A stretch of 64,000 nucleotides of DNA from Pseudomonadota bacterium (GCA_021323675.1 JAJPKP010000017.1:79091-143090), one strand, 5' to 3'; positions 1 through 8,330 are shown, counted from the first letter of the stretch. Translations and numbers: made by a program. The notes: a model not told the origin generated them from the letters alone.

Positions 1-126
1 CATCCCCTCGAATACAGCCAGTCCGTAGTGGAGGCTGTGGGTGAGCACGTGGACGGTGGCCTGATCGTACGGAACCAGGGCGCCATCCATCCATATCTTG
101 TCGCTGCGCAGGTTATCGGCCGCCAA
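1..126 (-). CDS. ilvE: branched-chain amino acid aminotransferase, N-terminal part (runs off the left edge)
   Basis: Reading the minus strand from about 126 leftwards gives a protein starting [15 protein letters not shown] and continuing through [17 protein letters not shown]. This is the N-terminal signature of the class IV PLP aminotransferase IlvE, which does the last step of Val/Leu/Ile synthesis. The start is inferred to be TTG at 126: no ATG or GTG lies upstream in frame, and a GAGG sits 8 nt before the TTG. About 42 codons are present; the PLP lysine lies outside the window. It follows pcnB by about 110 bp on the same strand. The family call is firm and the start less so. Confidence 0.82.
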   Translation of the reverse strand, partial: MAADNLRSDKIWMDGALVPYDQATVHVLTHSLHYGLAVFEGM

Positions 127-235
127 GGGAATGACCTCGCTCGGGAAAGAGTCGGCGCGCGCGGCATCGGCCGCCCCGCCGGTTTGCGCCTCAGACGTTA
201 TTCCATCGCAAAATGCCGGACAAGGCGATGCTAGC

Positions 236-1597
236 TCAATCGTCGAGCGTCAGGGATGGTCCGGAGAATTGCGATTGGATCGGTTCCGCGCCGGAGTCGC
301 CGCTTTGTTCGGGCACGCTCGATGCCTGCCCTGAGGCTGCGGAAGGCGCCGCCGCTGGATGGCGGGGACGGCGGCTTCTTCGCCGCCGTCTGCGCCGCCG
401 GCGCCGGCCGTCAGGCAAGGGCTGATCGGATGGGGAGTTGCGGCGATGGCTGAAAAAGGTGTCGGGATCGGCCAGAAATCTTTCCAGCCCGCCGACGTCG
501 ATTCCGTAGTTCGGCGCGGTTATCTCAAAGAAGCGCCGCGCATCGGCAAAGTACGGCCGGCGCATCAGGCGCCGCGTTCGCCGGGAAGGCGACGCCAGAT
601 GCTCGAACGCATCGACGAGCAGCCTCATCCGCTCGGTGTCTGCGCGCGCAAATCCGCGCGTGCGCAACTCCGCGAGCAGATCGAATGCCTCCGGCTCCTC
701 GCGCATCCTGCGCGACCGCAGCAGATCGATAAACAATGCGCCGAGCACGAAGGCATGGTCGGCCGCCGTACCGCCATCGATCGAGCGGCCCAGCGCTTTC
801 ATGTGAAGAACCGTGGGCGCGCTCGAGCGATCGTCCGCGTGTGTCTTCAGATGCTCGGAGAGAAACGGCAGCAGCGGCTCGAGCAGCCCCAGCTCCTCCA
901 TCAGGATGGTTGCGCGGCCCGCTTCGGACTGTCCCAGCGTGCGATAGGTCTCTTCCACCAGCCTCGGAACGGAAGCCTTGAGCAGGTCCGCGCGATGGCG
1001 CTCGATGGCGGCGCGCGCGGCGGGTTCGATTTCGAATCCCAGCTTGGCCGCGAACCGCACCGCGCGCATCATCCGCACCGGATCCTCGCGCATCCGAAGT
1101 TCAGGATCACCGATGGTCCTGATCAAACCCGCGCGCAGATCCTCGACACCGCCGGTGTAGTCGATGACCTGGAAAGTTGCCGGATCGTAAAAAAGCGCGT
1201 TGACGGTGAAGTCGCGCCGGAATGCGTCTTCCTCGGGCGTGCCGAAGGTGTTGTCAACCCGAATCAACGGATCGTCGGTGTCGGCAATATCTTCGCTGCG
1301 GCGCCGAAACGTCGCGACCTCGATGTTCTTGGGGCCGAAAAAAACGTGGACCAGCCGAAAGCGCCGTCCGATCAGGCGCGAATTGCGGAACAGGTCGCGA
1401 ACCTGCTGCGGATGAGCCGATGTGGCGACGTCGAAGTCCTTCGGATGGCGTCCGAGCATCAGGTCGCGAACGCTCCCGCCAACGAGATAGGCGAGATGCC
1501 CGGCGTTGATCAGGCGGTAAAGGACCTTGAGGACGTTCGGATCGATGTCGCGGCGCGAGATCGGATGGTCAGCGCGTTCGATTATGCAAGGTTCCAA
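236..1597 (-). CDS. pcnB: poly(A) polymerase / tRNA nucleotidyltransferase family protein PcnB
   Basis: A 453-residue class II nucleotidyltransferase. The head domain has [22 protein letters not shown] at about 38-59, with the catalytic Asp pair D54/D56, followed by [12 protein letters not shown] and the RNA-binding motif [26 protein letters not shown]. The C-terminus ends in a run of ten arginines within a very basic tail, as PcnB proteins often have and CCA-adding enzymes usually lack. That favours 3' polyadenylation of RNA over CCA addition. The first possible start is TTG at 1597, without a clear ribosome-binding site. An AT-rich inverted repeat lies upstream. The two family activities cannot be fully separated by eye. 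Confidence 0.9.
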   Translation of the reverse strand: MEPCIIERADHPISRRDIDPNVLKVLYRLINAGHLAYLVGGSVRDLMLGRHPKDFDVATSAHPQQVRDLFRNSRLIGRRFRLVHVFFGPKNIEVATFRRRSEDIADTDDPLIRVDNTFGTPEEDAFRRDFTVNALFYDPATFQVIDYTGGVEDLRAGLIRTIGDPELRMREDPVRMMRAVRFAAKLGFEIEPAARAAIERHRADLLKASVPRLVEETYRTLGQSEAGRATILMEELGLLEPLLPFLSEHLKTHADDRSSAPTVLHMKALGRSIDGGTAADHAFVLGALFIDLLRSRRMREEPEAFDLLAELRTRGFARADTERMRLLVDAFEHLASPSRRTRRLMRRPYFADARRFFEITAPNYGIDVGGLERFLADPDTFFSHRRNSPSDQPLPDGRRRRRRRRRRSRRPRHPAAAPSAASGQASSVPEQSGDSGAEPIQSQFSGPSLTLDD

Positions 1598-1725
1598 TTG
1601 CGGCTATCACGGGTTCGGCGGACAACCCCTTTGCACTTCCGCCCTCGCCTCAGGCCCCGAGACTACCACGCCCGAGGACCATCTTCACCGCCCCCTCTCT
1701 CGATCGGGAAAAACGGCCGGCGAAG

Positions 1726-1764
1726 TGCTCTTAAACAATAAAATTAGCACATCTGTTAAGAGCA
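1726..1764. promoter_or_regulatory. inverted repeat upstream of pcnB
   Basis: Perfect 9-bp arms TGCTCTTAA (1726-1734) and TTAAGAGCA (1756-1764) flank a 21-nt AT-rich spacer. The block is strikingly AT-rich for this genome and lies in the 193-bp gap between the flavin oxidoreductase stop and pcnB. It could be an operator, a promoter-embedded hairpin or part of a terminator for the upstream gene. No U-tract follows on either strand, so an operator or promoter element is the better guess. Confidence 0.4.
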
Positions 1765-1790
1765 ATCAGGAAGGCTCCGCCCGCCGTCCT

Positions 1791-2747
1791 CTATTTCCAC
1801 TGGGAGCGGACCAGCGGGATGACTTCGCGGGCGAACTGCTCGAGGAGGGCGTCGCGGTCGCGGGGATGGCAGATCGCATCCACTCCGATATCGCGTATTC
1901 CGGCCTTGATAAGTTCCGCGATCTTCTCCGCCACGTCGGCAGGCGTGCCGAGCACCGCGTATTTTTTGGCGGGCTCGCGAAAATCCATCGCGTAGCGCTT
2001 GCTCAGATGCTCCGCCGCCACGTCGAGCGCGGCTTCATACGACTTCCCCAGCGTGACAAACGCATGAAACGACGTGCCGAAACTCTCGATTTTGCGGCCG
2101 GCCTTCTCAGCTTCGCGCGCGATGAAATCGAGGCCGTCGGCGATTCTCTTCGGCGTGACGACATACGGCATCCATCCGTCGCCATACAGCGCCGCCCGTC
2201 TCAGGGCAGACTCGGCGCGACCGCCGACCCAGATGGGAGGGCCGCCGGGAGTGGCCGGCTTGGGCTCCATCTTCACCGCACCGAAGCTGAAATAGCGGCC
2301 GCGATGCTCGACGCTCGGCTCGGTCCATAGCCGCTTGATCACCTGGATAGCCTCGGTGGCGCGGCCGCCGCGCTGCTTTACCGGCACGCCGCAGGCCTCG
2401 AATTCAGGGGGAAACTCTCCGCCCACGCCGATGCCGAAGATGAAGTGTCCGGCGCCCAGCAGGCGGTCGAGCGTCGCGACCATCTTTGCGACGGGCGTCG
2501 GATGGCGCAGCGGCAGGAGGTAGATGCTCGTGCCGTAGGTCAGTTCCGGCCTGAGCGCCGACATATATGTCAATTGGAGCAGCGGATCGCTGATGGGTCC
2601 GGTAAAGGCGACATGGTCGCCCGACCAGATAACCTCGTAACCCCATCCCGCGACCGCATCGACCGTGCTTCGAGCATGATCGCGGTCGGGCGCGGCAGCC
2701 ATCACTCCAAATCTGATTCGTTTAGCCAGCGGCAGTGAATCGCTCAT
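1791..2747 (-). CDS. LLM class flavin-dependent oxidoreductase
   Basis: A 318-residue TIM-barrel protein of the bacterial luciferase-like monooxygenase family (FMN or F420 dependent). Family landmarks are YEVIWSGDHVAFTGP near the N-terminus, TSIYLLPLRHPTPVAKMVATLDRLLGAGHFIFGIGVGGEFPPEFEACG in the middle, GGPPIWVGGRAESALRRAALYGDGWMPYVVTP, and a final LGTPADVAEKIAELIKAG. The substrate cannot be read from sequence. It stands alone on the minus strand, with a second member of the family at 36725-37702. Start is ATG at 2747 with only a weak AAAGG-like site upstream. Confidence 0.88.
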   Translation of the reverse strand: MSDSLPLAKRIRFGVMAAAPDRDHARSTVDAVAGWGYEVIWSGDHVAFTGPISDPLLQLTYMSALRPELTYGTSIYLLPLRHPTPVAKMVATLDRLLGAGHFIFGIGVGGEFPPEFEACGVPVKQRGGRATEAIQVIKRLWTEPSVEHRGRYFSFGAVKMEPKPATPGGPPIWVGGRAESALRRAALYGDGWMPYVVTPKRIADGLDFIAREAEKAGRKIESFGTSFHAFVTLGKSYEAALDVAAEHLSKRYAMDFREPAKKYAVLGTPADVAEKIAELIKAGIRDIGVDAICHPRDRDALLEQFAREVIPLVRSQWK

Positions 2748-2879
2748 GTCGAAGGGCGCCTTTCTCCAGGAGAGCTTCGCAAGTCCACGAAATGGAATAT
2801 CGCGGCGTCAGGAAATGTCAAATCCCGGCGGAACGCGCTACCGCGGGAAATTATTTTCCGTAAGTTCATGTCTATCTCA

Positions 2880-2908
2880 TTGACAAGTTTTGAGCCATCC
2901 GGTTAAGC
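2880..2908 (+). promoter_or_regulatory. possible sigma-70 promoter for the secreted-protein pair
   Basis: An exact TTGACA at 2880-2885 is followed after 17 nt by TTAAGC, a poor -10 match. It lies about 130 bp upstream of the beta-helix gene in a 289-bp gap (2748-3036) that holds no other gene I can support. Only the -35 is convincing. Confidence 0.3.
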
Positions 2909-3036
2909 TGCGCTGCGCATTCGCGGGTTCTCCAGAAGACCGCGGATGGAAATCTGACACGCTCTTCCGGCCCGCCTGCTCCTCGTCAGTTTCTTCACGC
3001 GTTTCTGGCTGGTTCGCTCGATCGGGAGGTGAATGA

Positions 3037-3744
3037 ATGATTCCCAAATCCGCTCGCCTGGCCATCTTCCTTGCCGGCACGCTCGCCATTATCGGCCTCG
3101 GCGCCGCGCCCGGCGGGGCAGAAGACGGTGTAATTGAAATCAACCAGGCGAAGATCAACGCGAGCGGCTTCCCGATTTTCTCGATCACGTCACCGGGCAG
3201 CTACAAGCTCACCAGCAACCTCACCGTTACCAGCGCGGCTACGGAGGCGATTTCGATCGGCGCGCCCCAGGTCACGCTCGATCTGAACGGTTTCACGATC
3301 TCGGGCGCCGGCATCGCGACTGCCGACATCTTCGCGCAGGCGGGCAGCACGCAGTTCGTGCTCAAGAACGGCACGATCGTCGGCAACTCCACTACCGACT
3401 GCCTGCAGCTTGCCAACACCGACAGCAGCACCATCGACCATGTTACTTTCTCGGGATGCGCGGGCGGGATTGCGATAGGCGCCAACAGCCGGGTAACCGA
3501 CAGCACGCTGAATCTTCCATCCGGGGCCAGCGCCGGAATCAACTGCACCGGCAGCGGTTGCCTGGTCGAAAATACCGTAATCAATGCGCCCAACGGATCG
3601 TTCCTGCTGTTTTTTCACGATTCTTCCAGCCTGTACGGAGGGAACGTGATCAACGCCGGCAGCGGTGGCAGCTTCATCGTCGGCGGAGGCACCTCGCAAG
3701 GGAACAACGTCTGCACCTCGGGCGGCGCCAGCAGCAAGTGCTAG
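3037..3744 (+). CDS. secreted right-handed parallel beta-helix protein
   Basis: A 235-residue protein with a signal peptide (basic start, hydrophobic stretch at 9-25, cleavage near GGAED). The rest is the repetitive Val/Ile/Asn/Gly pattern of a parallel beta-helix: VTLDLNGFTISGAG, FVLKNGTIVGNS, STIDHVTFSGCAGGIAIG, CLVENTVINAPNG. It ends with a Gly/Ser-rich segment and two Cys (NNVCTSGGASSKC). Pectate-lyase-like or adhesin folds look like this, but no catalytic motif is visible. Start ATG 3037 follows GGGAGGTGA; an ATG 4 nt earlier is out of frame. The next gene begins 29 bp downstream, so the two are probably one operon of exported proteins. Confidence 0.8.
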   Translation: MIPKSARLAIFLAGTLAIIGLGAAPGGAEDGVIEINQAKINASGFPIFSITSPGSYKLTSNLTVTSAATEAISIGAPQVTLDLNGFTISGAGIATADIFAQAGSTQFVLKNGTIVGNSTTDCLQLANTDSSTIDHVTFSGCAGGIAIGANSRVTDSTLNLPSGASAGINCTGSGCLVENTVINAPNGSFLLFFHDSSSLYGGNVINAGSGGSFIVGGGTSQGNNVCTSGGASSKC

Positions 3745-3773
3745 TTGGCGGTCAGAGCCACCGGTAACAAGTA

Positions 3774-5003
3774 ATGCTGCGGAGGCCGAGAGGATGCACC
3801 ATTGTGACTGCCGCAACCGCGGCGGTGCTTCTGGCAAGCGTATCGCGATCCTTTGCGCAGACTCCCCTTGCGCAGATCTGCTTCTCGCCCGACATCACCG
3901 TTGATCTGAGCGGAACGACGCTGGGACCCGAACAGGCTGGATGCGACAATCTGGCCGGCGCAGTGACCGTGCAGAGCTTTCCCGGGATTCAACCCGGCGT
4001 CCACGTCACCGGCTACTTGCCGCTCAGCTCGACGCAGACCCTGCTCACATTCAACGTCACCGCGGCCCTGCCGACCAACGCCAGCGGCGGCATCGTCACG
4101 GTTTCGCCGCGTGACGTTGCGACCTTCAACCCGGCCACGGGTTTCTTCAGCTCAGCACTTTTCTTCCAGGGATCGCTCAACGGTGTGCCGGACGGCGCCC
4201 GCATCCGTTCCTTGAGCATGGATGCCAGCAACAATCTGCTGCTCGCGTTCGACGTAACGACGGCGCTGCCGGGTCCCGGCAGTTCCAGCATCACCGCGAA
4301 GCCGGCGGATGTGCTCAGGCTCAGCGGCGTATCGCAGCCGTTTTCGGTGCTCTTCGATAGTGCTGCGACTGGCGTTCCGAGCGGGATGAAGGTGACCGGC
4401 GCAAGCTTTATCAAAGGAAACGGCGACCTGCTCCTGTCATTCGATATTTCAGGCAGCCTGGGCGGCGTGAACTTCGACGGCAACGACGCGGTCGAATTCG
4501 CGCCTCCGGCATCCGGAAGTGCCTGGTCGGTCGTCGGTCTCGCTTACAACGGAGCCGCGCAGCATTCTGGATGGTCGGGCGGAGAAATTCGTGGCTCGTT
4601 CGCGCAGGCGAAGTCGCCTACTCCGACCGCTACGGCAACTCCCACCGCCACCGCTACTGCCACAGCAACGCCAACTGCCACGGCAACGCCAACGGCTACT
4701 GCCACGGCGACACGCACTGCCACGCCAACGGCAACGCCCACTGCTACGGCGACGCCGACTGCCACTGCGACTTCAACGTCAACACCAACCGCGACACCGA
4801 CGCCGGGATGCAGGCAGCCGAAGGATGAAGACGACTGTAAGAATGGCGGATGGCGGAATTTCTGTGGTCCGACGTTCAAGAACCAGGGTGATTGCGTGAG
4901 TTTCGTGGAGCAAAACGAGCACGCCCGTGACCACGACCACGATCACGATCACGACCGCGACCAGGATCACGATAAAAACGAGAGCGGGCGCGGCGGCCGC
5001 TGA
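3774..5003 (+). CDS. secreted three-repeat protein with Thr/Pro linker and Asp/His-rich tail
   Basis: A 409-residue protein of unknown function. Signal peptide at about 1-29. Residues about 74-262 form three tandem units of about 62 residues, each with a core like LLLSFDI or LLAFDVTTALP followed by an Asp-containing turn and an aromatic strand; units begin near 74, 137 and 200. Residues 281-345 are a Thr-Pro-Ala-Thr linker. Residues 346-380 carry four Cys in a CRQPKDEDDCKNGGW...NFCG...QGDC arrangement. The end (383-401) alternates Asp and His, a plausible metal-binding tail. An alternative start is GTG at 3804, after GAGAGGA. Architecture suggests a surface or envelope protein; the function is not recognised. 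Confidence 0.75.
   Translation: MLRRPRGCTIVTAATAAVLLASVSRSFAQTPLAQICFSPDITVDLSGTTLGPEQAGCDNLAGAVTVQSFPGIQPGVHVTGYLPLSSTQTLLTFNVTAALPTNASGGIVTVSPRDVATFNPATGFFSSALFFQGSLNGVPDGARIRSLSMDASNNLLLAFDVTTALPGPGSSSITAKPADVLRLSGVSQPFSVLFDSAATGVPSGMKVTGASFIKGNGDLLLSFDISGSLGGVNFDGNDAVEFAPPASGSAWSVVGLAYNGAAQHSGWSGGEIRGSFAQAKSPTPTATATPTATATATATPTATATPTATATATRTATPTATPTATATPTATATSTSTPTATPTPGCRQPKDEDDCKNGGWRNFCGPTFKNQGDCVSFVEQNEHARDHDHDHDHDRDQDHDKNESGRGGR
4614..4805 (+). repeat. low-complexity Thr/Pro/Ala-coding repeat
   Basis: Degenerate ACN-GCN-ACN-CCN codons repeat for about 190 bp inside the three-repeat secreted gene and encode the extended linker. Such tracts can change length by slippage; the units here are imperfect. 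It is coding, not a CRISPR array. Confidence 0.85.
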
Positions 5004-5110
5004 TACCAAGGCGACCAGCGCCATAAGCTAACCGGAGTAGCTGGATAAGACGCGGCGAGCGCAGACGAGTGCGCCGCGCTGCCGGAATTTTTGCGCAATC
5101 GTGAGCGTCG

Positions 5111-5133
5111 CCGGGGCAAGGCCCGGATTTTTT
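5111..5133 (+). terminator. rho-independent terminator after the secreted-protein genes
   Basis: CCGGG (5111-5115) and CCCGG (5122-5126) form a stem closed by GCAAGG, followed by six T residues, with another T-run close behind. It is placed to end transcription of the 3037-5003 gene pair before the convergent cold-shock gene. Confidence 0.7.
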
Positions 5134-5166
5134 CACCCCTTTTTTTCGACAGGCTGAGCAGCGCGC

Positions 5167-5367
5167 TTAGGCGCGGCTTACAGCGGAGGCTTGCAGGCCC
5201 TTGGGGCCCTGCGCGACTTCAAACTGGACCTTTTCGCCCTGCTCCAGCGAGCGAAAGCCGTTGCCATCGATGGCGCTGTAGTGGACGAAAACTTCCTGTC
5301 CATCTTCCATCGTGATGAAGCCGTAGCCCTTTTTAGGGCTGAACCACTTAACCGTACCGGTAGCCAT
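5167..5367 (-). CDS. cold-shock domain protein
   Basis: A 66-residue single cold-shock domain starting [12 protein letters not shown]1 is KGYGFI and RNP2 is VFVHYSAI, followed by [11 protein letters not shown] and GLQASAV. This is the usual CspA-family size and order, an RNA/single-strand DNA chaperone in the cytoplasm. The start is set by AGGGAGG nine nt before ATG 5367; a longer frame upstream has no homology. The upstream region can fold into hairpins (see 5458-5485), as in many csp leaders. A second, divergent cold-shock protein is at 28913-29116. Confidence 0.95.
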   Translation of the reverse strand: MATGTVKWFSPKKGYGFITMEDGQEVFVHYSAIDGNGFRSLEQGEKVQFEVAQGPKGLQASAVSRA

Positions 5368-5457
5368 GTCCCCCGTACCTCCCTGGCAGACCCTTCTGAG
5401 CAGGGTCCCGACCTGCTCCCGAAGGGCAGCGCCGCGTCCCCTGGCGGCACTGCATAA

Positions 5458-5485
5458 CGGCGCGCATATACCATAAGGCGCGCCG
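5458..5485 (-). promoter_or_regulatory. hairpin/promoter region in the cold-shock gene leader
   Basis: Arms CGGCGCGC (5458-5465) and GCGCGCCG (5478-5485) flank an AT-rich TATGGTATAT on the minus strand that could serve as a -10 region. It lies about 95-120 nt ahead of the cold-shock start, consistent with a long structured leader. Inference only. Confidence 0.3.
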
Positions 5486-5584
5486 CTTACCAAACGGGCG
5501 AAACGAGGCTATTCAGGGCGAGATTTGGCGGGCGCAGCCGCATCGAGCGATGAGCGCTTGAGTTAGAAAGTCTGTTTTGTTCGA

Positions 5585-5878
5585 TTAGCCCTGCCATCGG
5601 ATGATCGGACGGGCATGAATATGGCAATGATCCGGAATCTGGCGCATTACTCCGTCGATCACAAATTTGTCTTCGCCATACTTTGCCCGCGCGATCACGG
5701 ACAGGGCTTCGATCATGATGGAGCGTTCCTGGTCGGTGGCGTTTGCGCGATGCTCGCCGAGCACGACCATCGGCGTGTCGCACGAATCGCAATCCAGAAT
5801 CGTGAACTTGAATGGATGAACGAACTGGGCGTAACGCTGAGTGTACTCGCGCAGCTCGCAAAGCTCACACTTCGCCAT
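5585..5878 (-). CDS. small HIT-like protein with two CxxC pairs
   Basis: A 97-residue protein. Residues 84-90 read HCHIHAR, matching the histidine-triad pattern HxHxHxx used for nucleotide hydrolysis or transfer. Two CxxC pairs, C4/C7 and C30/C33, could bind zinc. The fragment MVVLGEHRANATDQERSIMIEAL is the helix expected before a HIT active site. It is shorter than typical HIT proteins (about 110-140 residues). Start ATG 5878 follows GAGAGA. Stands alone; the substrate is unknown. HIT membership is an inference from the motif. Confidence 0.65.
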   Translation of the reverse strand: MAKCELCELREYTQRYAQFVHPFKFTILDCDSCDTPMVVLGEHRANATDQERSIMIEALSVIARAKYGEDKFVIDGVMRQIPDHCHIHARPIIRWQG

Positions 5879-5931
5879 CGCGATCTCTCGAATGCGGACG
5901 CACTAATCCCGTGGAGTTGACCAAGACACAC

Positions 5932-5963
5932 GACACCCCGCAAGCGGTCGCCCGCGGGGTGTC
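5932..5963 (-). terminator. strong hairpin, probable terminator after the small exported protein gene
   Basis: Perfect 10-bp arms GACACCCCGC (5932-5941) and GCGGGGTGTC (5954-5963) lie directly downstream of the minus-strand gene ending at 5978. There is no U-tract, so it is a terminator-like hairpin or 3' stabiliser. Confidence 0.45.
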
Positions 5964-5977
5964 ATAACACGCAGCTT

Positions 5978-6271
5978 TTACTTCGAGGTCGGCGAAGGAG
6001 CAGCGCCGGCTTCAGCGGCCCGATCGCCCATCTTCTGGCTCTTCATCTCGGCCTTGGCGGCGGCCTTCGCGTGCCGCTTGCAGCGGTAAACGCTGGAGAC
6101 AGAAATTTTCATGTCGGACGCCACTTCCTTGGCCTTCTTGCCCTGCCCGAGCGCCTGCATGACGGCGTCGCAGTCGACCTTGCTGGCGGCATGAGCCGCA
6201 GGCACCGCCATCGACAACGACAATGCTACCCCCAAAATTGCGGAAGCAGTGGCAATCGCAAGTTTGCGCAT
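5978..6271 (-). CDS. small exported protein with a helix-turn-helix-like core
   Basis: A 97-residue protein. Residues 1-29 are a clear signal peptide (MRKLAIATASAILGVALSLS then AHA-A). The mature part begins with residues 36-66, which read like a resolvase/transposase-type HTH (AVMQALGQGKKAKEVASDMKISVSSVYRCKR). Two Cys, C34 and C64, bracket this helix set and could form a disulphide outside the cytoplasm. The tail is Lys/Ala rich. Start ATG 6271 follows GGAGGG; longer upstream frames have no support. No function is recognised. A DNA-binding role would conflict with export. Confidence 0.7.
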   Translation of the reverse strand: MRKLAIATASAILGVALSLSMAVPAAHAASKVDCDAVMQALGQGKKAKEVASDMKISVSSVYRCKRHAKAAAKAEMKSQKMGDRAAEAGAAPSPTSK

Positions 6272-6446
6272 GAGTTTGATTCCCTCCGTTTTTGGCCGTA
6301 TCGGGCCCTTCGCTAGTATTCCAGAATCGGCGAAGCGCTGCAAAATGTCCCGCTTCGGCGCGAAATCCCTCGAACACCCGGTCTTCGACGATCTCGCGAG
6401 CTGAACCGCGCCTTGGGAAAATCCGGGTTCACAGTTGAAGAAAACC

Positions 6447-7256
6447 CTATCTTGTCTTCGCGGCGACCCCCGGAAACCTGGGCTGTCGCTTCTCGCGTAC
6501 AGCCGATACGCCTTCGCGGACATCGGCGCTGAAAAATCCCAGCATCTCCATCGCAAGCGATGCGTCGAAGGCGGGTCCCGCCTGGCGAAGCCAGTTGTTC
6601 AGTGAGCGCTTGGTGAATCTCACCGCCTGCTGTGGACCGGCGGCCAGCTTGCGCGCAACCTCCATCGCCTTGTCCATCAACTTGTCCGCCGGAACGCACA
6701 GGCTCACCAGTCCGATCCGTTCAGCCTCGCGCCCATCGATGAAGTCGGCGGTCATCAGGTAGTACTTTGCCTTCGCCATCCCGCACAGCAGCGGCCAGAT
6801 GATCACGGCATGGTCGCCCGCGGCGACACCGAGCCGAAGATGGCCGTCGGTAATGCGCATCGCCTCGGAAGCGATCGAGATATCGGCCATCAACGCGACC
6901 GCCAGTCCGGCGCCGACCGCGACGCCGTTGATCGCGGAGATGATCGGCTTGTCGAGGTTGATCATGTTGTAGACAATGTCGCCCGCTTCCTTCCATGCCT
7001 GCGCGATGTTGGCGGCGCTTCCCGCCATCCCTTCGATCATCTCCAGGTCGCCGCCCGCCGAGAACGCGCGTCCGGCGCCCGTGACCACCACGACGTTGGT
7101 ATCGGGGTCTTCCGCGATATCGAGCCATACGTGGCTCAATTCCCAATGCAAGCGATTGTTGGTCGCGTTGAGAACGTCGGGGCGGTTGATGGTGATGAGC
7201 AGAATTCCGTCGCCTTTCCGCTCGAACAGAAGGTGCTGATATTCGCGATAATCCAT
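6447..7256 (-). CDS. enoyl-CoA hydratase/isomerase (crotonase) family protein
   Basis: A 269-residue crotonase. It shows the CoA/oxyanion motif [40 protein letters not shown], and a helix [31 protein letters not shown]. The two hydratase glutamates appear absent: the first falls on His in [14 protein letters not shown] and the second on Tyr in [12 protein letters not shown]. An isomerase, hydrolase or other CoA-thioester reaction is therefore more likely than hydration. Start ATG 7256 follows GGAGG at nine nt. Confidence 0.88.
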   Translation of the reverse strand: MDYREYQHLLFERKGDGILLITINRPDVLNATNNRLHWELSHVWLDIAEDPDTNVVVVTGAGRAFSAGGDLEMIEGMAGSAANIAQAWKEAGDIVYNMINLDKPIISAINGVAVGAGLAVALMADISIASEAMRITDGHLRLGVAAGDHAVIIWPLLCGMAKAKYYLMTADFIDGREAERIGLVSLCVPADKLMDKAMEVARKLAAGPQQAVRFTKRSLNNWLRQAGPAFDASLAMEMLGFFSADVREGVSAVREKRQPRFPGVAAKTR

Positions 7257-7374
7257 GTTCGGCCGCCTCCGATAGCGACGCGCAATCCATCGTCTTCCAC
7301 GGCGAGCAGAAGAACCGGCGCGCAGAACCCGCTAAGGGCAAATGCGTGCCTGGCTCCGTTTCCGGCCGCAGTTA

Positions 7375-7405
7375 GGGGTTGGGTCGATCGCGTCTCCCCA
7401 ACCCC
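7375..7405 (-). terminator. terminator-like hairpin after fbaB
   Basis: Arms GGGGTTGGG (7375-7383) and CCCAACCCC (7397-7405) pair perfectly over 9 bp just beyond the fbaB stop at 7416. No U-tract follows on the minus strand. Confidence 0.45.
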
Positions 7406-7415
7406 GATTCCGCAC

Positions 7416-8330
7416 TCAGCTCCGGTAAATTTCCATGATCGTGTTCAGCAGCTTGAGCGCCTGCTCCTTCGGACGCTGGAACGAGTTGCGCCCGATGATC
7501 GATCCGAAGCCGCCGCCCGCGTGAATCTCGCGGATATCGCTGAGGAGCTGTTCGTCGGACTCCTTCGGTCCGCCGGAGAAGATCACGATGCGGCGGCCGT
7601 CGAAGGCGGCCTGGATGACGTGTTTGATGCGCGCGGAGAGCGGCTCGAGCGGCACCTTGGCGGAATCGTACGCCTTTTTCGCCTCCGGCTGTTCGATATA
7701 CGCCGTCGGCGGCTTGACCTTGATGACGTTGGCGCCGAGCTGGGCCGCGATTTGCGCGGCATACGCGACCACGTCGAGCGCCGTCTCGCCCTGCTTGGAG
7801 AGCGACGATCCGCGCGGGTACGACCACACCACCACGGCGAGGCCGTGTGCCTTGGCTTCGGCAGCGATTTCGCGCAGCTCCTGGTACATCGTTTTTTCGC
7901 CCGCCGAGCCGGGATAGATGGTGAATCCAACCGCGGCGCATCCAAGCCTGAGGGCATCCTTTACGCTCGCGGTGACGGAGGACACGGGATCCTTTTCGTC
8001 GTGCAGCAGGGCGTGATTGTTGAGTTTGAGGATGAGCGGAATTTCGCCCGCGTATTCGGCCGCTCCCGCCTCGATAAAGCCAAGCGGCGCCGCGTAGGCG
8101 TTGCATCCGGCGTCGAGGGCGAGCTGGAAGTGATAGCGGGGGTCGTATGCGGGCGGGTTGACGGCGAAGCTGCGCGCCGGGCCGTGCTCGAAGCCCTGGT
8201 CAACGGGCAGGATGACAAATTTGCCGGTTCCGGCCAGCTTGCCGTGATTCATCATGCGGGCGAGATTGCTCCGCACGCCGGCATTCTCAGAGTCGTACCA
8301 ACTGAGAATTTCTCTCACGCGCTTGGTCAT
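7416..8330 (-). CDS. fbaB: class I fructose-bisphosphate aldolase (DhnA/FbaB type)
   Basis: A 304-residue TIM-barrel aldolase of the archaeal/DhnA type that cleaves fructose-1,6-bisphosphate to triose phosphates. Landmarks are FVILPVDQGFEHGPARSF, IPLILKLNNHALLHDEKDPVSS, VGFTIYPGSAGE, and LGANVIKVKPPTAY, which carries the likely Schiff-base Lys. The phosphate site is GRRIVIFSGGPKESDEQLL...GGFGSIIGRNSFQRP. The start is the ATG at 8330, nine nt after AAGGAG; the ATG at 8339 abuts the ribosome-binding site. Last gene of the zwf-fbp-glk-fbaB group, 52 bp after glk. Confidence 0.94.
   Translation of the reverse strand: MTKRVREILSWYDSENAGVRSNLARMMNHGKLAGTGKFVILPVDQGFEHGPARSFAVNPPAYDPRYHFQLALDAGCNAYAAPLGFIEAGAAEYAGEIPLILKLNNHALLHDEKDPVSSVTASVKDALRLGCAAVGFTIYPGSAGEKTMYQELREIAAEAKAHGLAVVVWSYPRGSSLSKQGETALDVVAYAAQIAAQLGANVIKVKPPTAYIEQPEAKKAYDSAKVPLEPLSARIKHVIQAAFDGRRIVIFSGGPKESDEQLLSDIREIHAGGGFGSIIGRNSFQRPKEQALKLLNTIMEIYRS

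Noticed and set aside
359..1741. Long plus-strand frame across pcnB
   Set aside because: Mirror frame of pcnB; composition is Arg/Gln-rich with no domain, and the minus strand has complete PcnB motifs.
4614..4805. Possible CRISPR or microsatellite array
   Set aside because: No constant repeat/spacer pattern; it is a coding Thr/Pro tract in frame.
4544..4879. Val/Ala repeat protein on the minus strand
   Set aside because: Complement of the Thr/Pro linker repeat; the plus strand has signal peptide and Cys modules.
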